Source: Bacteroidota bacterium (GTDB lineage Bacteria; Bacteroidota; Bacteroidia; Flavobacteriales_E; Vicingaceae). Taken from it: a stretch of 64,000 nucleotides of DNA. A program made the translations under genes and the position numbers. Below, piece by piece: positions 17,352-27,674 of this stretch. Location: the NCBI GenBank assembly GCA_013112545.1, contig JABFGJ010000002.1, positions 310,001 through 374,000 of the forward strand. The letters are read 5' to 3'. Each line of letters begins with the position of its first letter. Within the stretch, counting starts at the first letter, position 1. The notes under the pieces were generated by a model. It saw nothing but the letters and a program-made list of their open reading frames with translations. It had not been told where the DNA came from and ran no database searches.

Positions 17352-18422
17352 ATGAATTTAGAAGAATTATTGTTGTCAGACTTTCCTCGAGTTTCGGATG
17401 AGAAATGGAAAGATGTAGTAATTAAAGACTTACGAGGTAAGGACTTTGAAGAAACCTTAGTTTGGAAAGATGAAAATGGCATTGACCATCACCCTTATTA
17501 TCGCAAATCGGACACCTTTGACTCTAGCTTAATTGTAGCCATTCAAAATGCTCAAAGAACAGATAATGATTGGATTATTTTAGAGCATAAACCAAAAATG
17601 AATGATGAGATAACACAATTTGTAAATCAAAATAAAGTTGAGAAGATAAACAATTTAGATGGCAATATAAAGCTAGATTTAAGCATCTATAAAAGTAAAG
17701 GAGCAAACACAGTTCATGAATTAGCTTTGGCTTTGCACCATGTTTTAGAATATATGGATGTGCTAACAAAAAATGGATATTCCGCTGCAAAAGCGAGCCA
17801 AAAACTAGTTTATGTTTTGGCTTTTGGTAATTCATATTTTACTGAAATCGCCAAAGGAAGAGCATTCCGCTATCTGTTAAGTCAACTGTTTTTAGCGTAT
17901 GATATTCAACCCGAACTAAAAATTATCGGTTTAGGAAGCGATTATTATCTAGCACATCAAGATGCGCATACCAATTTATTGCGAACCACAACTCAAGCCA
18001 TGTCTGCTGTGTTGGCAGGCTGCGATGAGATTTATATTCCTGCTTTTGATGAAAATGCTAATACTTCAGAATTGGGTAAAAGAATGGCTCGAAATATCCA
18101 ATTGATTTTAAAGGAAGAGTCACATTTTGGAAAAATTACAGATGCTGCTTCAGGTTCGTATTATATAGAATCCTTGACGAAAACCCTATCTGAAAAAGCT
18201 TGGGATTTGTTTCTTGAAATAGAAAGTAAAGGAGGTTTATTCCAACTCATAGCAAATGGAGAATTGAAAGAAATGTTGCATAAGGATAAAACCGAAAGAA
18301 TTGCAAAATACAAATCTGGAGAACGTCTTATTTTGGGTGTAAATCGATATAAAAACCCAGAAGGGCTTGATTTAGAATTAAAAGAAGGAATAGAAATGCT
18401 AGCAAAGGAGGTAGAAAAATGA
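17352..18422 (+). CDS. mutA: Methylmalonyl-CoA mutase small subunit (short form)
   Basis: A 356-residue MutA-type subunit, the non-catalytic partner of MutB. It shows the mutase barrel features ([62 protein letters not shown]) but lacks the C-terminal B12-binding domain. It is clearly shorter than the usual small subunit of about 450 residues or more, so it is a strongly reduced form. It overlaps mutB by 4 bases (ATGA), which fits a coupled heterodimer. A near-consensus -7 box (TATTTTCG) lies at 17323-17330. Confidence 0.9.
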   Translation: MNLEELLLSDFPRVSDEKWKDVVIKDLRGKDFEETLVWKDENGIDHHPYYRKSDTFDSSLIVAIQNAQRTDNDWIILEHKPKMNDEITQFVNQNKVEKINNLDGNIKLDLSIYKSKGANTVHELALALHHVLEYMDVLTKNGYSAAKASQKLVYVLAFGNSYFTEIAKGRAFRYLLSQLFLAYDIQPELKIIGLGSDYYLAHQDAHTNLLRTTTQAMSAVLAGCDEIYIPAFDENANTSELGKRMARNIQLILKEESHFGKITDAASGSYYIESLTKTLSEKAWDLFLEIESKGGLFQLIANGELKEMLHKDKTERIAKYKSGERLILGVNRYKNPEGLDLELKEGIEMLAKEVEK

Positions 18423-20539
18423 GACCAAAATTTGAGAAAATAGCAGCAAATACGGAGAAGAATAAATCCATAAAAGCGCAAGAAAATTGGATAACTGCTG
18501 AGCAAATTAAATTACAATCGGCCTATTTTGAAATCGACACAGCTCATTTAGTTCAAGTTGATTATGCCGCAGGAATACCACCTTATTTAAGAGGGCCTTA
18601 TTCTACTATGTATGTAATGCGCCCTTGGACAATTCGGCAATATGCTGGTTTTTCAACAGCCCAAGAATCAAATGCTTTTTATAGAAGAAACTTAAAAGCC
18701 GGCCAAAAAGGGTTGTCCGTAGCTTTCGATTTAGCAACTCATCGAGGTTATGATTCTGATCATCCGCGTGTAGTTGGCGATGTTGGAAAAGCTGGTGTAG
18801 CAATAGATTCTGTGGAAGACATGAAAATACTATTCGACCAAATCCCTTTGGATCAAATGTCTGTTTCTATGACAATGAATGGCGCTGTGATACCAATTTT
18901 GGCATTTTATATTGTAGCTGCAGAAGAACAAGGCGTAAAACCGGAGCAGTTGAGCGGAACCATACAAAATGATATTTTAAAAGAGTTTATGGTGCGGAAT
19001 ACATACATTTATCCGCCTCAGCCATCCATGCGAATCATTGCAGATATCTTTAAATATACTTCTGCCAATATGCCGAAATACAACTCCATAAGTATTTCAG
19101 GTTATCACATGCACGAAGCAGGAGCAAGTGCCGATATAGAACTTGCTTATACCTTAGCCGATGGATTAGAGTATTTAAAAACTGGAATAGCTACAGGCTT
19201 AGATATTGATGATTTTGCACCTCGTTTGTCCTTCTTTTGGGGAATTGGAATGAATCATTTTATGGAAATTGCCAAAATGCGAGCAGCTAGAATGTTGTGG
19301 GCAAAAATTGTGAAAAGATTTAATCCAAAGAATGAAAAATCGATGGCATTAAGAACGCATAGCCAAACCTCTGGTTACAGCTTAACAGAGCAAGATCCTT
19401 TTAATAATGTTGCTAGAACAACCATTGAAGCAATGGCTGCAGCCTTAGGAGGTACACAATCTTTACACACCAATGCCTTGGATGAAGCCATCGCTTTACC
19501 AACAGATTTTTCTGCTAGAATTGCTAGAAATACGCAACTGTATTTGCAAGAAGAAACAGACATCACCAAAGTGGTTGACCCTTGGGCAGGTTCTTATTAT
19601 GTGGAATACCTGACCAATGAAATAGCTTTGAAAGCTTGGAAACTGATTGAAGAAGTGGAAGAATTAGGCGGCATGGCTAAAGCGATAGAAGAAGGTTTGC
19701 CCAAATTGAGAATAGAGGAATCCGCCGCTAGAAAACAAGCACGTATTGATGCAGGGAAAGACATTATAGTTGGGGTAAATGATTATCTATCAGACGAAAA
19801 GGCAGATATAGATGTGTTGGACATTGATAATGTAAAGGTGCGCAAAGAGCAGATTGAAAGGCTGCAAGATATTCGTGAAAAAAGAGATTCCAATAAAGTA
19901 AAATCCGCATTAGAAGAGTTAACAAAAGCTGCCGCAAACCAAACAGGGAATTTATTAGAATTGGCTGTGATAGCTGCAAGAGAAAGAGCAACTTTGGGAG
20001 AAATTTCAGATGCGATGGAAGCTAGTTTTGGAAGGTATCAAGCTAAGATTAGATCAATTTCTGGTGTATATTCGCAAGAAGCTATGGAAGATAAAGACTT
20101 TTTAGAATCGATAAGATTGGCAGATACATTTGCCGCCAAAGAGGGTAGAAGGCCTCGTATTATGGTAGTAAAAATGGGTCAAGATGGCCATGATCGTGGA
20201 GCTAAAGTAATTGCTACATCTTTTGCCGATATAGGTTTTGATGTTGATATTGGGCCTTTGTTTCAAACTCCAGAAGAAGCGGCAAAACAAGCGATTGAAA
20301 ATGATGTACACATCGTAGGTGTTTCTTCTTTAGCCGCAGGGCATAAAACTTTAGTGCCTCAAGTGATGGAAGCTTTAAAAAACTATGGCAGAGAAGATAT
20401 TCTCGTTGTTGTTGGCGGTGTAATTCCAGAACAAGACTATGATTACTTATGGAACATAGGAGTAGCAGGGATTTTCGGTCCAGGAACTAAAATATCTAAA
20501 GCAGCACAGGATATTTTGAAGATTATGTTAGAGGATTAA
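18419..20539 (+). CDS. mutB: Methylmalonyl-CoA mutase large subunit
   Basis: A 706-residue catalytic subunit that interconverts methylmalonyl-CoA and succinyl-CoA with adenosylcobalamin. The barrel domain includes [38 protein letters not shown] and the substrate loop [16 protein letters not shown]. The C-terminal B12 domain (about 575-706) has the [11 protein letters not shown] motif with the cobalt-ligand His near residue 591, then GVSSLAAGH and VVVGGVIP. It would feed propionate or branched-chain/odd-chain acyl-CoA carbon into the TCA cycle, consistent with the beta-oxidation operon in this window. Its stop shares the palindrome TTAA with the stop of the convergent aminotransferase. Confidence 0.97.
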   Translation: MRPKFEKIAANTEKNKSIKAQENWITAEQIKLQSAYFEIDTAHLVQVDYAAGIPPYLRGPYSTMYVMRPWTIRQYAGFSTAQESNAFYRRNLKAGQKGLSVAFDLATHRGYDSDHPRVVGDVGKAGVAIDSVEDMKILFDQIPLDQMSVSMTMNGAVIPILAFYIVAAEEQGVKPEQLSGTIQNDILKEFMVRNTYIYPPQPSMRIIADIFKYTSANMPKYNSISISGYHMHEAGASADIELAYTLADGLEYLKTGIATGLDIDDFAPRLSFFWGIGMNHFMEIAKMRAARMLWAKIVKRFNPKNEKSMALRTHSQTSGYSLTEQDPFNNVARTTIEAMAAALGGTQSLHTNALDEAIALPTDFSARIARNTQLYLQEETDITKVVDPWAGSYYVEYLTNEIALKAWKLIEEVEELGGMAKAIEEGLPKLRIEESAARKQARIDAGKDIIVGVNDYLSDEKADIDVLDIDNVKVRKEQIERLQDIREKRDSNKVKSALEELTKAAANQTGNLLELAVIAARERATLGEISDAMEASFGRYQAKIRSISGVYSQEAMEDKDFLESIRLADTFAAKEGRRPRIMVVKMGQDGHDRGAKVIATSFADIGFDVDIGPLFQTPEEAAKQAIENDVHIVGVSSLAAGHKTLVPQVMEALKNYGREDILVVVGGVIPEQDYDYLWNIGVAGIFGPGTKISKAAQDILKIMLED

Positions 20540-21435
20540 AAAGGCAACACTTCCCCTTCTTTTTTGGTTAATGCCGCATAATACTGTTGCATTTGTTCAA
20601 GCATAGATTGTCCAAATTTATTCTCTACTTTTCGTTGGTCAATGGTATGAACTCGCGTTAGTTCTCCCATTGTTCCAGAAGTAAAAACTTCATCGGCATT
20701 GTACAATTCACTTACAGAAATATTGCGTTCTATGATTGTTATGTTGTTTTCTTTAGCCAAGCGGATGATGTTCATTCTGGTAACCCCAGGCAAGCAAGCA
20801 TCGGCATGAGGCGTAAATAATTTCCCATTTTTAAAATGAAAAATATTGGTAGCATTGGTTTCTGAAACAAAACCATAGTTATCGAGCATAATGGCATCAT
20901 CAGCACCAGCTAAATTGCCTTCTATTTTTGCCAAAATATTATTAATAAGGTTGTTGTGGTGTATTTTAGAATCTAAGTTTTGAGGAGAGTTTCTCCGAGT
21001 ACTTGCAGTTGCCAAAGAAATTCCTTCAATAGGATAAATGGGTGGTTTCCATTCTGCAACAACAATTAAAGTACAACCAAATTGATTTAATCGAGGGTCC
21101 ATACCTGAAGTGGTTTTTAATCCTCTGGTTAATGTTAATCGTATGTGGGTTTCGTCTTTTTGCCCATTTGCTTCCAAGGTTTTGAATATGGCAGCCCTAA
21201 CTTCTTCTTTACTGGGCACATTTTCAAAAAACATGGTTTTTGCCGATTCTTGCATGCGGTTTAAATGTTCTTCTAAACAGAATATTTTACCATCATAAAC
21301 TCGAATGCCTTCCCAAACTCCGTCACCACCTTGAACAATGGAATCGAAAACCGAGACTTTCGCTTCAGCTCTTGGATATAATCGATCTCCTACATAAATT
21401 TGAATGTTGTCGTTTCTTTTGTCGTATTGTTGCAT
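20536..21435 (-). CDS. Class IV aminotransferase (BCAT/D-amino acid transaminase-like)
   Basis: A 299-residue PLP enzyme of fold type IV. Features: [26 protein letters not shown] near the N-terminus, the likely PLP lysine Lys157 in LDSKIHHNN, and the phosphate-binding region [20 protein letters not shown] followed by [13 protein letters not shown]. The family contains branched-chain and D-amino acid transaminases and aminodeoxychorismate lyase; the sequence does not decide between them. It ends tail to tail with mutB and is divergent from the beta-barrel gene. Confidence 0.85.
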   Translation of the reverse strand: MQQYDKRNDNIQIYVGDRLYPRAEAKVSVFDSIVQGGDGVWEGIRVYDGKIFCLEEHLNRMQESAKTMFFENVPSKEEVRAAIFKTLEANGQKDETHIRLTLTRGLKTTSGMDPRLNQFGCTLIVVAEWKPPIYPIEGISLATASTRRNSPQNLDSKIHHNNLINNILAKIEGNLAGADDAIMLDNYGFVSETNATNIFHFKNGKLFTPHADACLPGVTRMNIIRLAKENNITIIERNISVSELYNADEVFTSGTMGELTRVHTIDQRKVENKFGQSMLEQMQQYYAALTKKEGEVLPF

Positions 21436-21487
21436 AAAAAATTGCGTTTATTTATCAAATAAAGTTAAATTTTATTATTATTACTTT

Positions 21488-22210
21488 ATGAGGCTATATT
21501 ATTTAATATGGTGTTTTTTGTTTCCAAGTTTATTGTTTAGTCAAGGTGTTGAAGATAAATTAATTAGGCATCAAGTTTTACCAGGATTTGGATTTGTTTT
21601 GCCTGTTGGAAAATTTAGTCAAATAGATCCTGAGAGCAATAAATCGGGTTATGCTACTTTAGGTGCCACGTTTTCACTTAAATATCGATATCTATTAAAT
21701 GAGAATTATGGACTTAGTGCTGAGGTAGGGGCAAATCTTATCCTGCGTAGATCATCAGAAAAATATAAATCTATTGATGGTTCTATTCTTGAATTTGAAA
21801 CTTTTGGTTCAGGTATTAATAGTGAAATGTTTTCTTTTTTAGTTGGTTTTTTAAGGCACTTTCATCATAATCAATTTACTTTTACTGTTGAACCTAAGCT
21901 AGGTGTTTGTAAGCTAAATACAAGAGAATTTGAAATATACCATCAGGCCTATTATAATTTTGAATGGCAACAATTTGGGCCTTATGATTCTGAATTAGCA
22001 TTTATTTCAGGACTAGATTTAAGTGCAGATTACAATATAATAGAAAACCTAAAGGGAGGTGTTCGCTTATTTTATTTGTATTCTGTAGTTGATTTGAATC
22101 CAGAAGTAACCATATATAAAAATAGGAAGTTAGTATTTGATGATCGAATGCATCGAAAACAACCTGTTGCACTAATTGGGCTAAACATACAAGTAGCCTT
22201 TAAATTCTAA
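21488..22210 (+). CDS. Outer-membrane beta-barrel (porin-like) protein
   Basis: A 240-residue exported protein when started at ATG 21488, which gives a proper signal peptide (MRLYYLIWCFLFPSLLFSQ); the frame is open further upstream but that would place 28 odd residues before it. The mature part alternates aromatic/hydrophobic strands with Gly-rich turns (GFGFVLPVGKF, GATFSLKYRYLLNENYGLSAEVG) and ends in VAFKF, an aromatic terminal residue typical of outer-membrane barrels. Function unknown. It is convergent with the next lipoprotein gene, overlapping by 4 bases. Confidence 0.72.
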   Translation: MRLYYLIWCFLFPSLLFSQGVEDKLIRHQVLPGFGFVLPVGKFSQIDPESNKSGYATLGATFSLKYRYLLNENYGLSAEVGANLILRRSSEKYKSIDGSILEFETFGSGINSEMFSFLVGFLRHFHHNQFTFTVEPKLGVCKLNTREFEIYHQAYYNFEWQQFGPYDSELAFISGLDLSADYNIIENLKGGVRLFYLYSVVDLNPEVTIYKNRKLVFDDRMHRKQPVALIGLNIQVAFKF

Positions 22211-22875
22211 TTAATTACAATGGTGTCTTGTGCTGGAATGCAGTAAGAGTCACTTTTAAACTCGACAATTCCATTTTGCGAATTATAGTTATGAGTAGAA
22301 GTTAATTCAAAATTAGCTCTGTTTAAACCCCAATTAAAATTGTATTTGATGTATTTATTTCGACCCTGAAAGTAAGGGGTATTTAGCGAATCTTTTGGTA
22401 TTAAACTAATCTTAATTTCCTGATTGGTAGTAAATGGTCCAGGAATTAAAGTTTCCTTAAACAGGTATGAATGACCAAAAAACAAAGTGTCAAGTTCGGT
22501 AAAAGGAGTGCTTGGTTTTATAATTACACTAAGCGATTGGGTTTTATCTTGAAAAAATTTCACTTGTAATTTGGTATCGAAACCATAACGATATTTATTT
22601 AATTTCTCATCTAAGATTATAATAGACTCATATAATTTTTTTGTATCATAATTTAAAAAGAAATGACCCGATTCATCTGTTAGTGCATTACCATGAAAAT
22701 ACATATCAGAGCTTTTGAATACTGTAGATCCTGTATATCCATATATCGAAAATTGTTTGTTTTTAATTGGGGCTTGACTGCAATTCTCAAGCAAATAACC
22801 TTCAACAACACCTGATTCTGATTTGTAGCAAGAAACCAGAAGGATAGTTAAAAATAGGAGGTAATACTTTTTCAT
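22207..22875 (-). CDS. Predicted lipoprotein of unknown function
   Basis: A 222-residue protein with a lipoprotein signal (MKKYYLLFLTILLVSCY; lipid-attached Cys16). After it, GVVEGYLLENCSQAPIKNKQFSIYGY followed by LTDESGHFFLNYDT resembles the start of a carboxypeptidase-regulatory (CarboxypepD_reg-like) beta-sandwich. The remainder is beta-rich with no catalytic motif seen. It probably sits in the periplasm or on the outer membrane. Not recognised further. Confidence 0.68.
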   Translation of the reverse strand: MKKYYLLFLTILLVSCYKSESGVVEGYLLENCSQAPIKNKQFSIYGYTGSTVFKSSDMYFHGNALTDESGHFFLNYDTKKLYESIIILDEKLNKYRYGFDTKLQVKFFQDKTQSLSVIIKPSTPFTELDTLFFGHSYLFKETLIPGPFTTNQEIKISLIPKDSLNTPYFQGRNKYIKYNFNWGLNRANFELTSTHNYNSQNGIVEFKSDSYCIPAQDTIVIN

Positions 22876-22919
22876 TGATGTAAATATAACCCATTAAAAA
22901 AAAGAATTTTAGCAATCAC

Positions 22920-23633
22920 TTAAGCTTTTTCTTTTATCTTCTCATAATAGAATAGACATTCTTGATATAAGTCTTCAAACCTTTCTTCTAAAACTTCTTT
23001 TCTTTTCTGATAGGGACTAAAACCTGTTGATTGATGTACATTGTTATACCAATGTGGCGACCACACACCATCTTCTGGTCGCTTGCCTGCTTTCCATTGC
23101 AGCATCTTTTCATCAAATGGAATAGCTAGCTTTTCACAAACTAAGCTCAATACTTTTTTAGGGTTTTTAAGCAATTCATTGGAATCAATAACAATTGGGC
23201 TTTGACCTTTATCGATTAAATATTGAAAAATCTCATAGCTTTGTTTGATACCCAAATCGTTCAATTTCGGTGAATCAATTACTTTGGAAAAGCTAATGAT
23301 CATTTCTTTCGGTTCTCGAATTAAAATAATGTTTTTGCAGTCGAGCAAGAAATCTTTGGGATGACTTAACAAATGATGGCTCATTTGTTTGAAAAATACA
23401 TTCTCAGAAGGATAAGTTCTTTGAATAACCTCTTTTAAAACAGCATTGAATTTCTGATTCTGAGAAGCCAAAATTTCATCCTGTCCTGGATGAATTATTC
23501 CCGTTGATTTTAAATAAGCTGCATAAAAAGGTTCATCTATAACTATAGTGTCTTTCCGCTGAGCGAAAGAGTACATTATAGCTGTGCTGATGTTTCTAGG
23601 GCTTGCCCACAGATTGATTTTGTTTGTTTTCAT
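22920..23633 (-). CDS. Sulfotransferase-like protein
   Basis: A 237-residue cytosolic protein of the sulfotransferase-like P-loop fold. The N-terminal INLWASPRNISTAIMYSFAQR takes the place of the PAPS 5'-phosphosulfate loop, IILIREPKEMIISF is the typical 3'-phosphate-binding strand (Arg-x-Pro), and the C-terminal helix is highly charged. The family includes poorly defined enzymes, and no substrate can be named. It lies after a terminator for the upstream SRPBCC gene, so it is probably transcribed separately. Confidence 0.75.
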   Translation of the reverse strand: MKTNKINLWASPRNISTAIMYSFAQRKDTIVIDEPFYAAYLKSTGIIHPGQDEILASQNQKFNAVLKEVIQRTYPSENVFFKQMSHHLLSHPKDFLLDCKNIILIREPKEMIISFSKVIDSPKLNDLGIKQSYEIFQYLIDKGQSPIVIDSNELLKNPKKVLSLVCEKLAIPFDEKMLQWKAGKRPEDGVWSPHWYNNVHQSTGFSPYQKRKEVLEERFEDLYQECLFYYEKIKEKA

Positions 23634-23641
23634 AATAAAAA

Positions 23642-23671
23642 AATGCCTGCTTTAAATTTAAAACAGGCATT
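23642..23671 (-). terminator. Intrinsic terminator of the SRPBCC/GyrI gene
   Basis: Arms AATGCCTG and CAGGCATT close a second, AT-only inner stem. On the minus strand a run of seven T bases follows. Confidence 0.8.
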
Positions 23672-23691
23672 AAAATTAAGCTAAATCTAAT

Positions 23692-24699
23692 TTATTTTAT
23701 CGGATAAAAAACTTGAGTCTCTAGAGATTCAGGGTTTACTTCTGATGCATTATTCATATAGACTTCCCAGCAAGGGCCAATATATTCTATATCGCTTTCC
23801 GTCATGTATTTTTCAATTGCTTCATGAATATCTCCTGAAGTTTCATAGCTTCCATAATGAATTCCTTTTATAACCTTACCAGAAGGAGTTTGTTTGACTA
23901 CAACTCTACCGTCATTTTTTGCCTTTCCACTATATGGAATAGCGGCTTCTAAAATTACTTTGTCAGGAGAATAAAAGTGATAAAGAGCCAATTCCTTTCC
24001 ATTAGCTTTTACATCTTTATGCATTTCTAAATAGATAGATAGTTCGGTGTATAATTCCATTAGTTTCTTAGAAATTTGCCCTGCGGTTGTAGAGTCTTTA
24101 ATTGAAAGTATGTTTTGTGGTTCAACCTCTACAATTTCTAAATTTTTTGGGTTTTCAACAACCGTTTCTAAACTTTCCATATAAGATTTCATATTTACCA
24201 AACCATCCTTATAGTTTTGGGCTAACATCGTTTCAATAAATCCATTGGTGAAGTTTAAATAAAAAGGAGTTTCACTACCTTCATAAGTCCAAGTAACTGT
24301 AGTTACACCTTCTTGTTCTTTTAAAATAAATTCGGCATATTTAGTTCCAGGCCAATCTGCAAAATTCATTTGTAGTTTCATGTATTCATTCTCTCTTAAT
24401 TCTACAACTTCTTGTTTTCCTGAACCAACATTTGGGTTTTCACTTGTCCATTCACTTGAAGATCCAACTTCTCCCATTTTTTCTGAATAAACATTTTTCA
24501 TATCGGGATCCATTTTAGACCAAACTGACCAGTTTCCCCAGTTTGGAAAGTTAACGAGTTCTTGGTAAATAACTTTGGCGGGTTTATTTATTTCTATTGA
24601 CTCACTGACAATGGCCTTGTTAGGCTGAGTAGAAGAATAAACCAAAAAGATTGCAATAATTGCAACTAGGACAATAAGTATCCATTTTAAAATTTTCAT
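23692..24699 (-). CDS. Membrane-anchored SRPBCC plus GyrI-like domain protein
   Basis: A 335-residue protein with one N-terminal membrane anchor (WILIVLVAIIAIFLVY), an SRPBCC/polyketide-cyclase-like domain (about 35-170: ESIEINKPAKVIYQELVNFPNWGNW, SGKQEVVELRENEYM) and a C-terminal GyrI-like effector-binding domain (about 185-335: IVEVEPQNILSIKDSTT, GKVIKGIHYGSYE, VYMNNASEVNPES). Both domains bind hydrophobic or drug-like ligands. The combination is common in Bacteroidota, but the physiological role is unknown. It ends with its own terminator. Confidence 0.82.
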   Translation of the reverse strand: MKILKWILIVLVAIIAIFLVYSSTQPNKAIVSESIEINKPAKVIYQELVNFPNWGNWSVWSKMDPDMKNVYSEKMGEVGSSSEWTSENPNVGSGKQEVVELRENEYMKLQMNFADWPGTKYAEFILKEQEGVTTVTWTYEGSETPFYLNFTNGFIETMLAQNYKDGLVNMKSYMESLETVVENPKNLEIVEVEPQNILSIKDSTTAGQISKKLMELYTELSIYLEMHKDVKANGKELALYHFYSPDKVILEAAIPYSGKAKNDGRVVVKQTPSGKVIKGIHYGSYETSGDIHEAIEKYMTESDIEYIGPCWEVYMNNASEVNPESLETQVFYPIK

Positions 24700-24764
24700 A
24701 ATGTGTTGTTTTTGTGCGTTTTGTGTAAATTTTGATGCTAAGGTAGTACATTTTTTTGTTTCTA

Positions 24765-24772
24765 TATATTTG
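24765..24772 (+). promoter_or_regulatory. Candidate -7 promoter box (TATATTTG)
   Basis: A perfect TAnnTTTG match 19 bases before the ATG of the AIM24-like gene, the first gene of a five-gene + strand run. No convincing -33 box. Confidence 0.45.
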
Positions 24773-24790
24773 TAATAGAAAAATTATAAT

Positions 24791-25588
24791 ATGAATGCAC
24801 ACGAAATTGATTATCGAATATTTGGCGATGATTTACAATGCGTCGAAATTGAATTGGATACTCAAGAAACAGTAATTGCCGAAGCAGGCGGTATGATGAT
24901 GATGGAAAACTCCATTGAAATGAATACAATTTTTGGTGATGGTTCTAAGAATGATTCAGGGATTGTGAATAAATTATTTTCTGCCGGAAAACGAGTATTG
25001 ACAGGCGAAAGCTTGTTTATGACAACATTCACTCATTTGGGTATGGGAAAAGCAAAAGTAACTTTTGCAGCACCTTATCCGGGGAAAATTATTCCCCTGG
25101 ATTTATCGCTAATGGGCGGAAGAATGATATGTCAAAAAGAAGCTTTCTTATGCGCAGCAAAAGGAGTTGAGATTGGCATTGCATTTCAAAAGCGACTGGG
25201 AGTTGGTTTTTTTGGTGGCGAAGGATTTATTATGCAGAAACTTGAAGGCGATGGCATGGCTTTTCTGCATGCTGGTGGAACTGTTGTTAGAAAGTCATTG
25301 CAAGCTGGTGAAGTGTTGAATGTTGACACAGGATGCTTAGTTGCAATGACAGCAAATGTAGATTACAACATTCGATTGCAAAAAGGAATTAAGAATTCGC
25401 TTTTTGGTGGAGAAGGATTGTTCATTGCGACCCTAACAGGTCCAGGAGAAGTTTGGATTCAATCCATGCCATTGAGTAGGTTGGCCGATCGAATTTATGC
25501 ACATTCGCCAAAAGCAGGCGGGAAAAGAAAAGGGGAAGGAAGCATCCTTGGTGGTATTGGTGATTTATTAGACGGTGATCGTTTTTAA
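24791..25588 (+). CDS. TIGR00266/AIM24 family protein
   Basis: A 265-residue protein of the AIM24 (TIGR00266) family, a beta-rich fold related to the tubby C-terminal domain. Typical parts: [45 protein letters not shown], and two [15 protein letters not shown] repeats. The C-terminus is Gly/Lys-rich. The molecular function of bacterial members is unsettled. It is followed after 9 bases by the M23 peptidase gene and probably heads that operon. Confidence 0.9.
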   Translation: MNAHEIDYRIFGDDLQCVEIELDTQETVIAEAGGMMMMENSIEMNTIFGDGSKNDSGIVNKLFSAGKRVLTGESLFMTTFTHLGMGKAKVTFAAPYPGKIIPLDLSLMGGRMICQKEAFLCAAKGVEIGIAFQKRLGVGFFGGEGFIMQKLEGDGMAFLHAGGTVVRKSLQAGEVLNVDTGCLVAMTANVDYNIRLQKGIKNSLFGGEGLFIATLTGPGEVWIQSMPLSRLADRIYAHSPKAGGKRKGEGSILGGIGDLLDGDRF

Positions 25589-25597
25589 GAAATTTGA

Positions 25598-26599
25598 TTG
25601 AGAATATTTAAATCCATATTGTTTTTATTTGCTTTACTGAGTTTTCAGTATTCATTTGCTGGAGGCGTCAAGAAAGATACTGTTCAAGCGCTTGTAGTTT
25701 CTCAGTCGAGTGCTGAAAACACCATTGACTTGACCAACCTTTCAGGTGGGCAAATTATAGGTTTAATCGATTCGCTACTAGACTTAGAAGCTGTGCCTAC
25801 CGACTTAGTGAAAGAAATAAACGACTATGCCGAAAGTAAGTTGCTCAAACATGATTTTTACATATCATTAACTGGCTTTTACGATAATTCGATGTATCCC
25901 TCAAATTCCATGTATAAAAAATGGGATACCTATAATTTATACCCTTATGAAGAAGCTCTTAGATCAAAAGATGATGAGATTAATCTAATACTTCAAGACA
26001 CTTTAAATTTTTGCAATTTTGTTCCACCTATCAAAGGACTAATCACTTCTAACTTTGGCTATAGAGACGGAAGAAATCATAACGGAATGGATATAGATTT
26101 ACAAGTTTGGGACCCTGTTAAATCTTCATTTGATGGCATGGTTCGTATTTCTAGAATGCATCCTGGTTATGGGCGTGTAGTGGTAATACGACATTATAAT
26201 GGCTTAGAAACTTTGTATGCTCATTTACATCGATTAAAAGTGAAACCAGGCGACATTGTAGAAGCTGGTCAAGTTATTGGCTTAGGAGGTAGTTCAGGCA
26301 GGTCAACTGGAAGCCATTTGCATTTTGAAGTTAGGTTTAAAGGAAAACCAATAAATCCAAGAAGTTTAATTGACTTTAATAATAATAAATTGGTAAGTGA
26401 CTCATTGAAGTTAATTAAGAATAAATGGTCTTATACTGCTGTTCCTTTGGGAATAGAATATCATACAGTAAAGCCTGGGGAGCATCTTTTTGGTATAGCT
26501 AGAAAATACGGCACTAGCATTTCTCACCTGTGCGAATTAAACGGAATTCGAAGAAATAAACCATTAAGGGTTGGCCAAAAATTAAGAATTGGAGCCTGA
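25598..26599 (+). CDS. M23 metallopeptidase with LysM domain
   Basis: A 333-residue exported murein endopeptidase. It starts at TTG with a signal peptide (MRIFKSILFLFALLSFQYSFA). The LytM/M23 domain (about 145-260) has ITSNFGYRDGR, the zinc motif HNGMDID (HxxxD) and the catalytic/metal HLHF motif preceded by YAHLH. A C-terminal LysM (about 290-333: HTVKPGEHLFGIARKYGTS) binds peptidoglycan. It would cut peptide cross-links during cell growth or division. It overlaps the following small gene by one base. Confidence 0.92.
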   Translation: MRIFKSILFLFALLSFQYSFAGGVKKDTVQALVVSQSSAENTIDLTNLSGGQIIGLIDSLLDLEAVPTDLVKEINDYAESKLLKHDFYISLTGFYDNSMYPSNSMYKKWDTYNLYPYEEALRSKDDEINLILQDTLNFCNFVPPIKGLITSNFGYRDGRNHNGMDIDLQVWDPVKSSFDGMVRISRMHPGYGRVVVIRHYNGLETLYAHLHRLKVKPGDIVEAGQVIGLGGSSGRSTGSHLHFEVRFKGKPINPRSLIDFNNNKLVSDSLKLIKNKWSYTAVPLGIEYHTVKPGEHLFGIARKYGTSISHLCELNGIRRNKPLRVGQKLRIGA

Positions 26600-26925
26600 T
26601 GATTTTTGTAAATATTAACGAACACCCAACCAAAAGCAATATAAAGGTCTTCTATTACAAGGATATAGAGCACGCAAATTATTTTGAAAACCTTTTGAAA
26701 ACATCAAAAGTTAATTATGAAAAACAGATTGACGAAGATGGAGATCAGACAATATATTTTGGAATTAATAAAAGTGATTTTGAGCAAGTAAAAAGATTAA
26801 ATTACCTAACAATCGGGCACTTTAGAAAACCTTTTATACCAGATGTTTATTTGAGATATTTTGTTATTTTTTTGTCCATAATTATATTGACAATTGCTTT
26901 TATTGGAGCTTGGTTAAGCAAGTGA
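26599..26925 (+). CDS. Small single-pass membrane protein, unknown function
   Basis: A 108-residue protein. The first 80 residues are soluble, with KVFYYKDIEHANYFENLLK resembling a small ferredoxin-like strand/helix domain, and the C-terminus is one membrane helix (YFVIFLSIIILTIAFIGAW). It begins on the last base of the peptidase stop codon, so it is translationally coupled. Possibly an accessory to the peptidase; this is based on position only. Confidence 0.6.
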   Translation: MIFVNINEHPTKSNIKVFYYKDIEHANYFENLLKTSKVNYEKQIDEDGDQTIYFGINKSDFEQVKRLNYLTIGHFRKPFIPDVYLRYFVIFLSIIILTIAFIGAWLSK

Positions 26926-26945
26926 TTTAATAGTATTTTTGCCGC

Positions 26946-27674
26946 ATGTGGGCTAAAAGATATATTTTACTTTTTATAATTAGTTTTCTAGTTCAGGAGG
27001 TTATTGCTCAAAAAGGAGTTACCACATTTGGCTTGCAAATAAAACCCATAATTAGTTCAGAAATCATAAATACTGGTCCCGAAACAATTAAAGAAGGAGC
27101 AATAAACTTCACTTTAGAGCCTAATCAGGGTTATAGTTTTGGAATGGTTATTCGCAGAGGAATAACTGATCAGATTTCATTTGAATCTGGGATAAATTAT
27201 ACTAAGCGTCATTATAATTTAAATATTACAAATGACACTTTAAACTTTGATGGTAAATCAAACTTTTCTTATGTGATATATGAGATACCTGCTTTGGCAT
27301 TAATCTATGTACAGCTCGGTCAAAAATTATATCTAAATACAGCATTTGGTGCCTCATTAAACTTCTTGCCCTCAAGTTGGGATTCTTATGATACTTATTT
27401 TACACACTTTTCGAAACGGAAATCTTGGATAGTACCAAGTTTGTTAGCAAATGTTGGGTTCGAATATAGAACAAGAAAAGATGGAATCTTTTATCTGGGG
27501 TTTTCATACCATAGGCCATTTTCAAAAATAACAACTGCTGGGGTTGGATATGTAGAAGATAGAATTCAAAAAGAAGCAGCTTTTTTCGATGTAACAGGAA
27601 ATTATTTAACAATAGATTTAAGGTATTTTTTCCATGAAGAACCTTTGTGGAAACAAAAAAGAGAAAGAGAATGA
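26946..27674 (+). CDS. Outer-membrane beta-barrel protein
   Basis: A 242-residue protein with a signal peptide (MWAKRYILLFIISFLVQEVIAQ) and a PorT/porin-family style barrel: alternating strands such as GYSFGMVIRRGITDQISFESGINYT, LALIYVQLGQKLYLNTAFG and YLTIDLRYFF. The last ten residues are charged (KQKRERE), which is unusual for a barrel end. Its stop overlaps the ATG of the channel gene (ATGA). Confidence 0.72.
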   Translation: MWAKRYILLFIISFLVQEVIAQKGVTTFGLQIKPIISSEIINTGPETIKEGAINFTLEPNQGYSFGMVIRRGITDQISFESGINYTKRHYNLNITNDTLNFDGKSNFSYVIYEIPALALIYVQLGQKLYLNTAFGASLNFLPSSWDSYDTYFTHFSKRKSWIVPSLLANVGFEYRTRKDGIFYLGFSYHRPFSKITTAGVGYVEDRIQKEAAFFDVTGNYLTIDLRYFFHEEPLWKQKRERE

